Below, piece after piece: positions 16,116-25,221 of a stretch of DNA of 64,000 bases (positions are counted from its first letter, which is position 1; each line of letters opens with the position of its first letter). The translations under genes and the position numbers were made by a program. Below the pieces are notes generated by a model. The model did not search any database and was not told the DNA's origin. It was given only the letters and a program-made list of their open reading frames with translations. The DNA comes from Desulfospira joergensenii DSM 10085 (GTDB lineage Bacteria; Desulfobacterota; Desulfobacteria; Desulfobacterales; Desulfobacteraceae): positions 682,001-746,000 of the forward strand of contig NZ_ATUG01000001.1 in assembly GCF_000420085.1 (NCBI RefSeq), written 5' to 3'.

Positions 16116-18587
16116 ATGGCAAAGGACCCTATCAACATCGAACCGGGATATAAAGAACACAAAATTCTTGTTATCGACTCCGGGGACACCCTTAAACAAA
16201 AGATTAAATATCTGTGTGATCGGGGATATCGGGTCGATTGCGTCCATGAACCATCCCAGGCCTTTGAAAAACTTATCAAGTCCAAACAAACACCGTATTC
16301 CCTGATCATCGCCGTTTATATGCACCATCGGATGAAAGGGGATAAAACCCTTGAAAAGGCAAAAGAGATCGCCCCGGATACACAAAGAATCCTGATCGCC
16401 GGCCAATCGGATTTCCAGCTTTTTGTCCATGCCATTAACTCGGCGGACATTCATGCCTGCATGCCCCTGCCCTTTACCGATGAAGAACTCTTCTACCAAG
16501 TGAAGCTGAGATGCAGTCATTATGAAACCATCCGAAAATTGCAAAAATTACAGACAACCACCCAGCGTCAAAATGACCAGCTTCACCAGATCGCGGAGAG
16601 CTTTAAAAAAAAAGAGACCCTTTATTCAGCCCAATCAGATAAGCAGGAAAAAGAAATCAGGATATTAGAGTCCCGTTTCAAGTCGGCATTTGGCCTGGCT
16701 GCTTTTGATGAAAACATCGGCTTAAAAGATATTTTGCATAAAAAGAACGTCCATTTTAATCCCATGGGTTTTGACAAGGCCTTTTTGGACATCAAAGAAC
16801 AGATAAACCAGGTTCTTAAAATCATCTTAACCAAACATGGTTTTTCCCTGCCTTCTCTCCCATGGGAAACCCTCCTTGCCGACGCACCCGATACCCGTGA
16901 GTATCAGCCCCTCCCCGGGCAGGCTCTCGCCCTTTTTTTAAAACTCATCGATTACAAAGAAGTTCAGAGTACTAAAATTTATGAAGACGTAAGATTACGC
17001 GATTTCAGTAAATATTTCAGCCTTCGGCTTTCAGACGACAAAATCAAGGCCCATATTAGCTTGGAATCGGATGCACCGGATACTCTGGCTCTTTTCCATG
17101 TCAAACGGTTTCTTGAAATCCATAGAATAATCTTCGGGGTAAAACCCGATCATCTGATTGAGGCCTGGCTATACGATGAGGACCGGAAAAAGGAGCCCTT
17201 TCTCATTGCCCACGGCAATGAGCCCAGGCCGCCCAAAAATGCCAGGATCGACTATTATTTCCCCATTGATTTTCTCCATGCCGGAAAAATAAACCCGGAC
17301 GGCAGTATCGATTTCAGGGACAGGGGAGACACCCCCCATGTCGGAGAGGATGAACTGCTGGCGTCGAAAGTATATCCGGAAGAAGGAAGGGTCGGCATAA
17401 GCGTGGGAGGTGAAAAAATCCCCGTTGAAGAACCGGTTGACTGGGGGTTTTCATCCGGTGCCGGGACCCGGATTTCCGACGAGGGAGACAAGATTTATTC
17501 CTTGATCAGCGGACAGCCCCATCTGGATCCCATGGGTATTGTTTCGGTCTGCACCGAATATCAAATTCAAGGGGACATCGGATTTGAGACCGGAAACATA
17601 GAATTTGACGGAAACGTGGTTATCACCGGATCGGTCAAACAGGGCTTTAAGGTCAAATGCACCTCATTGACGGCCAAGGAAATCTCCGGGGGTGAAATCG
17701 ATGTATCCGGGGATCTGAACGTTTCCATGGGCATTATTGATACCAGACTCGTAAACGTAAGGGGAAGCGTTCAGGCCAAATTCATCCGCAATTCAAAGAT
17801 CTACGCCTTTGGAGACGTGATTGTACAAAAGGAAATTATTGATTCTGAAATCTATTTGAGCGGAGCCTGTGTTAACGAAAAAGGCCTGATTTTAAATTCC
17901 AGGATCTCTGCCAAAATGGGGATCCGGGGAGGAACCATCGGGAACAAATCCTCCCAGCCGTCAATCCTCACCGTTGGTGTGGATGAGCATACCAATCTTC
18001 TCGTGGAAAAAATTGAATCCAGGCTGGCTCTGGCCAAGGAAAAGATCAGGCAGTTGACCGATGAGATTTTGCAGCTGGAAAATGAAAATCAGGAGCTTCA
18101 TGCACTTATTTCGAAAAACGCCCATATCCAGGACCGGTCCCAGCTTGAGATCATCGATCTCGAAGAAAAGAAAAAGGGCTTGAAAATCCGGGAAAACCGG
18201 TCTGCTTCCAAGGAAGTCACAGATCAGATTCAGGAATTATCCCAAAAGGCAAAAAAAGCAGAAGATAAAATAGACCTGGGATTTGAGCGCCAGGATGAAA
18301 TCTCTTTAATCGTCTCCGAGAAACAGGTCTCCGTTGAAGAGATGGAGAGCCTGAATAAAAATCTCATGGAAGATAAGAAAAGATTGTTGGAAAGATCCTC
18401 TATAAAGGAACCTCTGCCGGAGGTTACGGTTTCAAGGCACATGGAATCCCGAACCAGAATTTTTACGGGGAAGACCTCTAAAACACTTTCCCAATCTCTT
18501 TCCAGATGCCGGATCAGAGAGATATCCAGATCTTTTGACAGAGGCAAAGGTCCCTCTTTTTATGAAATCAACATAGAAAACTGGTGA
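16116..18587 (+). CDS. FapA/DUF342-family protein with N-terminal pseudo-receiver
   Basis: An 823-aa protein. The first ~125 residues have a receiver fold (HKILVIDSGDTLKQKIKYL), but the phospho-acceptor position aligns with Val67 (SLIIAVYMHHRMKG) and the conserved Lys with Leu118 (MPLPF). The centre (~380-640) is the FapA domain of DUF342: DYYFPIDFLHAGKI, then a repeated beta-helix-like region with TGNIEFDGNVVITGSVKQG, GGEIDVSGDLNV, SKIYAFGDVIV. The C-terminus (640-790) is a long coiled coil. DUF342 proteins are linked to polymer or surface functions in some bacteria, but the mechanism is unclear. No Shine-Dalgarno is visible; translation may be coupled to the preceding receiver gene. Confidence 0.85.
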   Translation: MAKDPINIEPGYKEHKILVIDSGDTLKQKIKYLCDRGYRVDCVHEPSQAFEKLIKSKQTPYSLIIAVYMHHRMKGDKTLEKAKEIAPDTQRILIAGQSDFQLFVHAINSADIHACMPLPFTDEELFYQVKLRCSHYETIRKLQKLQTTTQRQNDQLHQIAESFKKKETLYSAQSDKQEKEIRILESRFKSAFGLAAFDENIGLKDILHKKNVHFNPMGFDKAFLDIKEQINQVLKIILTKHGFSLPSLPWETLLADAPDTREYQPLPGQALALFLKLIDYKEVQSTKIYEDVRLRDFSKYFSLRLSDDKIKAHISLESDAPDTLALFHVKRFLEIHRIIFGVKPDHLIEAWLYDEDRKKEPFLIAHGNEPRPPKNARIDYYFPIDFLHAGKINPDGSIDFRDRGDTPHVGEDELLASKVYPEEGRVGISVGGEKIPVEEPVDWGFSSGAGTRISDEGDKIYSLISGQPHLDPMGIVSVCTEYQIQGDIGFETGNIEFDGNVVITGSVKQGFKVKCTSLTAKEISGGEIDVSGDLNVSMGIIDTRLVNVRGSVQAKFIRNSKIYAFGDVIVQKEIIDSEIYLSGACVNEKGLILNSRISAKMGIRGGTIGNKSSQPSILTVGVDEHTNLLVEKIESRLALAKEKIRQLTDEILQLENENQELHALISKNAHIQDRSQLEIIDLEEKKKGLKIRENRSASKEVTDQIQELSQKAKKAEDKIDLGFERQDEISLIVSEKQVSVEEMESLNKNLMEDKKRLLERSSIKEPLPEVTVSRHMESRTRIFTGKTSKTLSQSLSRCRIREISRSFDRGKGPSFYEINIENW

Positions 18588-18662
18588 CCGGAATCGAATC
18601 AATCCCAATGGAACCGAAACCCAGGTTCTCCGGCACCCCATATTCAATCCATACCCGTCTGC

Positions 18663-18869
18663 TTATTTCTCCTGGTCCCTGCCTTCGTCCTCCCCTTCGT
18701 TACAGGCATCCAGAACCGCCCGGCTGAAGTCATCCGGATCCTTTGACCGGGTGTCCACGAACATGGCAAATGCATCGGGATAGAGTTCTTTCATGGTTTT
18801 GCCCTTTTTTTCTTTTCTTCTGAAATCCACCGGAACCACATTGTCCGGGAACTTTTTTCTTTTAGACAT
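18663..18869 (-). CDS. Small hypothetical protein
   Basis: A 68-aa, highly charged protein (KRKKFPDNVVPVDFRRKEKKGK at the N-terminus, acidic EGEDEGRD at the C-terminus). It is not recognised. An AAGGAA sits at normal spacing before the ATG, and it lies alone between two plus-strand genes. The middle, MKELYPDAFAMFVDTRSKDPDDF, is protein-like. No function can be assigned. Confidence 0.55.
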   Translation of the reverse strand: MSKRKKFPDNVVPVDFRRKEKKGKTMKELYPDAFAMFVDTRSKDPDDFSRAVLDACNEGEDEGRDQEK

Positions 18870-18962
18870 GGCTTATTCCTTTTTCCCTGTTGGGTAGGGG
18901 CCTGATCTCCAATAATATCTGCATGAACAGGGAAAAAGCAAGCAGAGGCCCGGGTTTTTCCC

Positions 18963-18990
18963 TTGAAAATAAAAGCCGAGCCGCTATACT
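18963..18990 (+). promoter_or_regulatory. Sigma-70-like promoter giving a possibly leaderless mRNA
   Basis: TTGAAA (18963-18968) and TATACT (18985-18990) are separated by 16 bp. The expected transcription start, about 7 bp downstream, falls at the base just before the ATG at 18998. No Shine-Dalgarno precedes that ATG. The match is by eye and needs 5'-end mapping. Confidence 0.45.
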
Positions 18991-18997
18991 GGTCCCC

Positions 18998-19420
18998 ATG
19001 AAAACGTTCACTTCAGCCGGATGGGCAAAGATCTTCATATTATGCGCGGGACTGGCGTTTGGGTCTTCCCGGGCCTGGGCCCAGCAGCAGGAGCCCAAAA
19101 TGGAACTGGTCCGGGCCGTGATCTGTGAATCCATTGAAAATTTTCAGCCGGTTCATCCGGCTGTGGTCTTTTCCATATCCCAGGGAGAGGTGTTCTGCTT
19201 TTCGGAATTTGATCCGGTCCGTGAAAAAACCAATATCTTTCATAAATGGTTTAAACGGGACAAACTCATCTTTACCATGCGCCTGACCCTTTCCCCTCCC
19301 AAATGGTCCTCCTTTTCCAGGATACAGATCCGGGATGCGGATAAGGGTCCCTGGCGGGTGGAGATCCGGGACGAGGACGACAGGATATTGAAAACCCTGA
19401 GATTCGGCATGGCGGACTGA
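18998..19420 (+). CDS. DUF2914-domain exported protein
   Basis: A 140-aa protein. A signal peptide (MKTFTSAGWAKIFILCAGLAFGSS, cleavage near AWAQQ) precedes one DUF2914 domain: ICESIENFQPVHPAVVFSIS, EVFCFSEFDPV, NIFHKWFKRDK, KWSSFSRIQIRDADKGPWRVEIRDEDDRIL. The function of DUF2914 is unknown. The frame extends to 18890, but the signal peptide begins at the ATG at 18998. It ends one base before the diadenylate cyclase gene, suggesting co-transcription, although the mature protein would be periplasmic. Confidence 0.8.
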   Translation: MKTFTSAGWAKIFILCAGLAFGSSRAWAQQQEPKMELVRAVICESIENFQPVHPAVVFSISQGEVFCFSEFDPVREKTNIFHKWFKRDKLIFTMRLTLSPPKWSSFSRIQIRDADKGPWRVEIRDEDDRILKTLRFGMAD

Positions 19421-19421
19421 T

Positions 19422-20855
19422 ATGGCCATGGACCAGCTACTCACCTCCCTTCCCGGATTCCGCTGGCAGGATGCCTTTGATATCCTGTTGAACGCCTATA
19501 TTCTGTTCAGGCTCTATGTGCTTTTCCGGGGAACCCATGTGTTCCGCGTACTCCTGGGCGTCTTTGTTCTCTGGGTCCTCAGCCGCAGTGCCCAGTCCAT
19601 GGGGCTGGTCATCACCAACTGGGCCATGCAGGGGGTGATTACAGCCGCCTTTTTCATCATCATCATTGTCTTCAGAAATGAAATTTCCAGTGTGGTCCAG
19701 ACCCGGGACATGAAATCTTTTTTATGGGGAATTCCCAGGCACCAGTTAAACACCCCCCTGGGCATGATCGTGGAAAGCGTCAATGAACTGGCTGAAAAAA
19801 AGATCGGGGCTTTGATCGTACTGCCCCTGAAACAGGGCCTGGAAAGCATTGTACAGGGGGGAATCTCCGTGAATGCCGCCCTGTCCCGGGAAATGCTGGT
19901 GAGCATTTTCTGGCCGGACAATCCCCTCCACGACGGTGCCGCCATTATCCAGGGGAACCGGATTACCCGGTCCGGGGTGATCCTTCCCCTTTCCCAGGAA
20001 AAGGATCTTTCCTCTTTCTTTGGAACCCGGCACCGGGCCGCCCTGGGCCTGAGCCAGCTCACCGATGCCCTGGTGATCGTTGTTTCAGAAGAACGGGGAA
20101 AGGTCTCCCTGGCCAAAGAGGGTGAAATCCACACCATTAATAAAAACGCAGATCTTGAAAAGGTTCTTCAGGAGCATGCCGGCGGGGACACGGGGAAAAA
20201 AGGGCTCCGCCACCAGACTCTGGAACTGATACTGGCGGCTGCTATCTGCCTCTCCTCCACCACGGGGCTCTGGTTCAGTTTTTCCAAAGGCATGGAAACC
20301 CTGGCCACCCACGAGGTGCCCATAGAGTTCATGAATCCTTACCCGGAAATGGACATCACTGCCGTATCGGTTTCCAATGTCAAGCTTCTGATCAGCGGGG
20401 CCAGGCCCCTGATCAATTCACTGAAGACGGAACAGATCAATGTCAAGCTCAGCCTGGCGGACGCTAAAATCGGCACAAACACCCTGTTTGTCTCCCAGGG
20501 AAACATCACCCTCCCCCCCGGGATTCAGCTGAAAAAAATCGACCCTCCCAAAGTGGATGTCACCCTGGATGCCCTCATGGAAAAAGAACTGCCGATCCAG
20601 CCCCAATGGACCGGAAAACTGCCGGAGGGGCTCATCATGAGGGAAACCCGGACGATTCCGCCCAGGGTAAAAGTCATCGGAAGGGAACTGGCCTTGAATG
20701 ACATGGCCACGGTTTTCACGGAAAAAATTCCCCTGGACAACCTGGCTGAAACCGGGACCATCTCCGTAACCCTGATGTCAGATCCGGCCGTGTTCAAGAC
20801 CGAAAAGAAAGACAAGATCCTGGTTCAATATTTTATTTCAAAAAAAGAGCCCTGA
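19422..20855 (+). CDS. cdaA: CdaA-type diadenylate cyclase fused to YbbR repeats
   Basis: A 477-aa protein that should make cyclic di-AMP from two ATP. Residues 20-85 contain three membrane segments; residues ~105-245 form the DAC domain with the catalytic PLHDGAAII (DGA at 171-173) and GTRHRAALGLS (RHR at 203-205). A further membrane segment (~267-285) leads to about two YbbR-like beta repeats (VPIEFMNPYPEMDI, VSVSNVKLLISGARPLINSL, LPPGIQLKKIDPPKVDVTLD, PPRVKVIGRELALNDMATV). In Firmicutes CdaA and its YbbR-repeat regulator CdaR are separate proteins from one operon; here both are one chain. The start overlaps the end of the DUF2914 gene region (ATG at 19422 or 19428). Confidence 0.93.
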   Translation: MAMDQLLTSLPGFRWQDAFDILLNAYILFRLYVLFRGTHVFRVLLGVFVLWVLSRSAQSMGLVITNWAMQGVITAAFFIIIIVFRNEISSVVQTRDMKSFLWGIPRHQLNTPLGMIVESVNELAEKKIGALIVLPLKQGLESIVQGGISVNAALSREMLVSIFWPDNPLHDGAAIIQGNRITRSGVILPLSQEKDLSSFFGTRHRAALGLSQLTDALVIVVSEERGKVSLAKEGEIHTINKNADLEKVLQEHAGGDTGKKGLRHQTLELILAAAICLSSTTGLWFSFSKGMETLATHEVPIEFMNPYPEMDITAVSVSNVKLLISGARPLINSLKTEQINVKLSLADAKIGTNTLFVSQGNITLPPGIQLKKIDPPKVDVTLDALMEKELPIQPQWTGKLPEGLIMRETRTIPPRVKVIGRELALNDMATVFTEKIPLDNLAETGTISVTLMSDPAVFKTEKKDKILVQYFISKKEP

Positions 20856-21352
20856 ACCCCGAGTGGATTGATTTTCAGGCCAAAAAGCCTGGATTTCCTC
20901 CCATGAAGATCGCTTTTTCCGGACGCCCCCTGGGGTTGGGCGATTCCTTTTTCAAACAAAGGCCCAGGCAATCCTCCCGGGAACCCTCGCCCACTTAAAG
21001 CCGCCAGGCCTGTCATCGTCGCACGATCTTGATAATTTTAAGAACAAATCAATTCTTTCACCCGGGTAAAACTCAAGACGAAATTCATTACAACCCGCCA
21101 TGATCATCCGGGTCATATATCTGGTAAAAAACCCAGACCATTTATTAAAACTTGCTTTCCACGACCCTGCCGCAAAAAAAAGTGAGGGATTCTATAAACA
21201 GAAAATATGGGAACTTATTGAAATAAATTTAGTTTTTTTATTGCATAGTGCTTTACTCTTTGATAAAATCGATTAGGAATTATTGCGAAATGAATAGTTC
21301 ATTTCGATATGGCCAGACTCGAACCTGACCGGATGCTGTACGTTGACTGATT
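20856..21352. other. Intergenic region, about 500 bases
   Basis: No gene was found. A short hairpin CAGGC-CAAAAA-GCCTG lies just after the cyclase stop (about 20875-20891) and could be a weak terminator. The right half is AT-rich (from about 21180) and probably carries the promoter for the binding-protein/chemoreceptor pair. No sigma-28-type promoter is convincing by eye. Confidence 0.4.
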
Positions 21353-21376
21353 TTGAAATTGAAGGAGATTCTGAAC

Positions 21377-22342
21377 ATGAAAAAAGCAATTCTTATTATA
21401 GCGGGACTTTTCCTGATTACCCTTGTTTCACCGATATCCTGGGCAGCAGACCTGGGTGGTAAAAAAATCCTGTTTGTTGACTCTTATCATGAAGGATATG
21501 CATGGAGCGACGGTATTACCCAGGGGATTAAGGATGTGGTTTCCTCAACCGGGGCCAATCTGAAAATCTTCAGAATGGATACGAAAAGAAACGGAAGCGA
21601 CGAATTCAAGACCCAGGCGGCATTAAAGGCAAAAGCCCTCATCGAAGAGTTCAAGCCGGATGTGGTCATTGCAGCCGATGACAATGCCTCCAAATTCCTT
21701 ATCATGCCTTTCTATAAGAACGCGGACCTCCCCGTTGTTTTCTGCGGGGTCAACTGGGATGGAGGCGTTTACGGCTATCCCTATAAAAACGCAACCGGAA
21801 TGGTTGAAGTCACCCCCATGCCCCAGTTGATTGAACAGCTAAAACCCTTTGCCGAAGGAGAGAAAATCGGCTTCCTTGGACCGGATATGCTCACCTCGAG
21901 AAAAGAGGTGGACAATCTTAAGAAAACGTTTGGATTACAGGTGGCCACCTATTTTGCAAAGGATTTTGAAGACTGGAAAAAGGGCTTCAAGCAGATGCAG
22001 GAACAGGCGGACATCGTATACCTCGACACCGACGGCGGACTTTACAAAGACCATGCCGATGAAATGAAATCCTTTGTTGAATCCAATACCATTAAACCCA
22101 CCGGCGCATCCTATGACTTCATGGCTCCCTACGCCCTGATCACCTTTGCCAAGATTGCCCGGGAGCAGGGACAATGGGCAGGCGATGCCGCAGTGAAGAT
22201 TCTTTCCGGCACCCCGGCCTCCACTATCCCCATTGCCCAGAACAAAGAGGGCGAGCTTATTATCAACGCAAGAATCGCCGGCGCACTGGACCTGGAAATT
22301 CCCTTTGAGATCCTGGAATCTGCAGGAAAAATAATCGAGTAG
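21377..22342 (+). CDS. ABC_sub_bind-family periplasmic binding protein
   Basis: A protein of about 321 aa starting at the ATG after AAGGAGA (21362-21368). A signal peptide ([25 protein letters not shown]) precedes the family pattern: [73 protein letters not shown] and a [23 protein letters not shown] ending. The closest known groups bind small ligands for transport or sensing. No permease adjoins it; a chemoreceptor follows 19 bp later, so the protein may present its ligand to that receptor. Confidence 0.87.
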   Translation: MKKAILIIAGLFLITLVSPISWAADLGGKKILFVDSYHEGYAWSDGITQGIKDVVSSTGANLKIFRMDTKRNGSDEFKTQAALKAKALIEEFKPDVVIAADDNASKFLIMPFYKNADLPVVFCGVNWDGGVYGYPYKNATGMVEVTPMPQLIEQLKPFAEGEKIGFLGPDMLTSRKEVDNLKKTFGLQVATYFAKDFEDWKKGFKQMQEQADIVYLDTDGGLYKDHADEMKSFVESNTIKPTGASYDFMAPYALITFAKIAREQGQWAGDAAVKILSGTPASTIPIAQNKEGELIINARIAGALDLEIPFEILESAGKIIE

Positions 22343-22361
22343 CCGGGGGAAAAATGGAATC

Positions 22362-24317
22362 ATGAAATTATCCATAAAAAACAAGTTTATCATTCCCACC
22401 CTGATTATCGTCATCCTGGGGATGGGGCTGACCGTGATGGCAGCCTATTTCAAGGCAAAAGCAGCGCTTCAGGACTCGATCACCAGCCAGGTGGGCCAGT
22501 TTGCAGGCTCTGCGGCTAGCTCCCTTGACACATGGCTTACGGACCGGACCTTTGACATTCAGAACTGGAGCAAGCAGAAGATCTTTGTCTCCTCCCTGAA
22601 AAAAGGTTTTGTCGGCAAAGCAGCCCGAAACTCGGCCAATGCCATGCTGGAGGAACTGAAAAAGGACTATCAGCACTACGATGATATCTGCCTTGCAGAC
22701 AGTTCGGGAAAGATCGTGGCCGCCTCCAATCCGGATCTGGTGGACAAGCTGGACATCTCCGGATGGAAAAGCTTCCAGGAGTCGCTGAGAGGAAGCCAGA
22801 GCGTGTCGGAGGTGATGAAAAATCCCGAAACCGGGGTTCCTTTTTTCGTCATATCCTCCCCTGTAAAAAAGAAGGACATTGTTTCAGGCGTTTTGATCGG
22901 CCTGTTTGACATCAGTAATTATGCCCAAAAATTCATTGCTCCCGTCAAAGTGGGCCAGGAAGGGTACTCCTTTCTGATAGACAAAAGGGGCATGACCATC
23001 TTCCACCCGGTGAAGTCGAACATACTGACCCTGGATCTTGGAAAAACAGAGTTCGGCAAGCAGATGATGACCCAAAAAAACGGACAACTCATGTACCGGT
23101 TTGAGGGAGAGGACAAGATGGTGGCCTTCCGGACAAACGAAAGGCTGGGCTGGACCATTGTCGTGGCTGCGCTGAACTCGGAGATCATGGCCCCGGTGAA
23201 AAGCCTGGGCCGGACCAGCCTGATCATCTCCGCCGTGGTGGTTGTGGTTGCGGCAGTGATTATTTTTATCATCGCCGGATTCATCTCCCGGCTGATCACC
23301 CTTGTTGTTGAAGGGCTCAAAGACGCGGCCCAGGGAGAGGGAGACCTGACCAAGCGGCTCGATATTAAAAGCCAAGACGAAGTGGGTCTCCTGGCCAAAT
23401 GGTTCAACTCTTTTGTTGAAAAAATCCAGGGAATTATTTCCGATATTGCCGGGTGTTCCGAAAGGCTTGGGACCTCTTCCGGCGGACTTCTGGATATCTC
23501 CCGGAAAATGGCCGAGGAAACAGACAGGATGTCGGAGAAATCCAACTCCGTGGCGGCAGCTGCAGAGGAGATGAGTTCCAATATGTCCTCGGTGGCTGCG
23601 GCTGTCGAGCAATCTTCGTCAAATATAAACATGGTCTCCTCGGCTGCCGAGGAGATGACCTCAACCATCAATGAAATTGCCCAGAATACGGGAAAGACAA
23701 GGGAAACCAGTGGCCAAACCGTGGCCAGGGCCAAGAAGGCCTCTGAAAACATCATGCTTCTCAATTCCTCGGCCCAGGAAATCAGCCGGGTGATCGAGAC
23801 CATAAATGATATCTCGGAGCAGACCAACCTTCTCGCCCTGAACGCAACCATTGAGGCGGCCCGGGCCGGAAGCGCCGGCAAGGGATTTGCCGTTGTTGCC
23901 GGCGAAATCAAGGAACTGGCCATGCAGACGGCCCGGGCCACACTGGAAATCAAGGGAAAAATTGAGAATATCCAGAGTTCAACGGGTCTGACCGTTTCCG
24001 AGATACAGGCCATCAGCAAGGATATCACCAGCGTAAATGAGATGATCGATACCGTTGCCGCAGCCGTGGAGGAGCAGTCTGTTACCACCAGGGAGATTTC
24101 GGCCAACGTGACCCAGGCAGCCCAGGGTCTTGGAGAGGTCACCCAGAACGTTACCCAGAGTTCAACCGTGGCCGATGAGATCGCCTCAGCCATTACCGAG
24201 GTGAACCAGGCCGCAAAGGAGATGACAAAGAACGGAGCCCAGATCAATACCAGTGCTTCAGGACTCAACAAACTGGCAGAGGAACTGAATCAGACAGTGG
24301 GCCAGTTTGTCTATTAA
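22362..24317 (+). CDS. Methyl-accepting chemotaxis protein (dCache)
   Basis: A 651-aa chemoreceptor. It has membrane segment 1 (residues ~8-30) and a periplasmic double Cache domain (~35-275; [26 protein letters not shown]-like linker, [25 protein letters not shown]). Membrane segment 2 (~283-305), a HAMP domain with [20 protein letters not shown] and a long signalling coil follow. The hairpin tip is [31 protein letters not shown]. There is no pentapeptide tether at the C-terminus (ends VGQFVY). It probably forms an operon with the binding protein upstream; ligand unknown. Confidence 0.95.
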   Translation: MKLSIKNKFIIPTLIIVILGMGLTVMAAYFKAKAALQDSITSQVGQFAGSAASSLDTWLTDRTFDIQNWSKQKIFVSSLKKGFVGKAARNSANAMLEELKKDYQHYDDICLADSSGKIVAASNPDLVDKLDISGWKSFQESLRGSQSVSEVMKNPETGVPFFVISSPVKKKDIVSGVLIGLFDISNYAQKFIAPVKVGQEGYSFLIDKRGMTIFHPVKSNILTLDLGKTEFGKQMMTQKNGQLMYRFEGEDKMVAFRTNERLGWTIVVAALNSEIMAPVKSLGRTSLIISAVVVVVAAVIIFIIAGFISRLITLVVEGLKDAAQGEGDLTKRLDIKSQDEVGLLAKWFNSFVEKIQGIISDIAGCSERLGTSSGGLLDISRKMAEETDRMSEKSNSVAAAAEEMSSNMSSVAAAVEQSSSNINMVSSAAEEMTSTINEIAQNTGKTRETSGQTVARAKKASENIMLLNSSAQEISRVIETINDISEQTNLLALNATIEAARAGSAGKGFAVVAGEIKELAMQTARATLEIKGKIENIQSSTGLTVSEIQAISKDITSVNEMIDTVAAAVEEQSVTTREISANVTQAAQGLGEVTQNVTQSSTVADEIASAITEVNQAAKEMTKNGAQINTSASGLNKLAEELNQTVGQFVY

Positions 24318-24391
24318 CCCCGGGAAGAGGATTGGATTTTTTCCCTAAAGAAAAAAATCCGGGAACAGATACCCAGGGAAATTTAAACCCA

Positions 24392-24421
24392 AAAAGCCTC
24401 CGGCCATGCCGGAGGCTTTTT
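24392..24421. terminator. Rho-independent terminator, usable on both strands
   Basis: Stem AAAAGCCTCCGGC (24392-24404), loop CAT, complement GCCGGAGGCTTTT (24408-24420). The A-run on one side and T-run on the other allow termination of both the chemoreceptor gene (+) and the convergent nitroreductase gene (-). Confidence 0.9.
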
Positions 24422-24441
24422 ATTTGTGGAGCACCGGTCCC

Positions 24442-25188
24442 TTATTTAAGAAAAAATCCCCTCTCTTCCAGAAAGGATTTCATGTGGGGACGGATGACCC
24501 GGCTCATGAAATCGGCCATCTGACCCTGCCAGGTCTGGTCCTTGATATTGCTGTCCCGGCTCAGATAGTACTCCCGCATGGTCCGGTCGTACCGGGCAAG
24601 ATCTTTTTCAACCCGGCTCTCTCCGGAGCCGTAAAACCGGTCCTCCCTGAGCACAAGGTCAAGGGGCAGCCGGGGTTTGATGTCGGGTTGGTGATCCGGG
24701 TATCCCAGGCACATCCCGAAAACCGGATAGGCAAGCCGGGGAATTTCCAAAAGCTCACAGATCCTGGCCGGATCATTCCGGATGCCCCCGATAAATACTC
24801 CGCCGAGCCCCTGGGATTCCGCGGCAATCATGAGGTTCTGGGCCAGGATAGCCGTATCCACGGTGGCCACGATGAACTGTTCTGCCCAGGCGGTTTCCGG
24901 TTCAAGGCCTTGGCCCAGACAGACGGATTCCAGCCGGGTCAGGTCGGCACAGAAAATCAGAAAAACAGGGGCCTGCTCCACCCAGGGCTGGGGACCGGCC
25001 AGATCTGCAATCTGCTTTCTTGTTTCCCCGTCCTTCACCCTGATAACGACATAGGCCTGGACATGGTGGGAAGTTGCGGCGCACTGGGCGGTTTTAACCA
25101 GTTCCCGGAACAGGGATTCTTCAACGGGCCTGTCCTTGAACTTACGGACAGACCTGTGGGATGACTGCAGATTCAATATCGAATTCAT
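24442..25188 (-). CDS. NfsA/FRP-type NADPH nitroreductase
   Basis: A flavoprotein of about 248 aa. The N-terminal SSHRSVRKFKDRPVEESLF and the second FMN region AQCAATSHHVQAYVVIRV match oxygen-insensitive nitroreductase family members of the NfsA subgroup. DTAILAQNLMIAAESQGLGGVFIGGIRNDP, VFGMCLGYP and the long C-terminal extension LPLDLVLREDRFY also fit NfsA rather than NfsB. It is predicted to reduce nitro or quinone compounds with NAD(P)H. The ATG at 25188 follows AAGGAAT; the frame begins at 25221. It is separated by 33 bp from the upstream kinase gene on the same strand. Confidence 0.9.
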   Translation of the reverse strand: MNSILNLQSSHRSVRKFKDRPVEESLFRELVKTAQCAATSHHVQAYVVIRVKDGETRKQIADLAGPQPWVEQAPVFLIFCADLTRLESVCLGQGLEPETAWAEQFIVATVDTAILAQNLMIAAESQGLGGVFIGGIRNDPARICELLEIPRLAYPVFGMCLGYPDHQPDIKPRLPLDLVLREDRFYGSGESRVEKDLARYDRTMREYYLSRDSNIKDQTWQGQMADFMSRVIRPHMKSFLEERGFFLK

Positions 25189-25221
25189 GGGGATTCCTTC
25201 TGATTTTCCATAATGGTCCAT

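Noticed and set aside
22919..24271. 450-aa open frame opposite the chemoreceptor
   Set aside because: Low-complexity Ser/Ala/Ile composition produced by the antisense of a coiled-coil gene.
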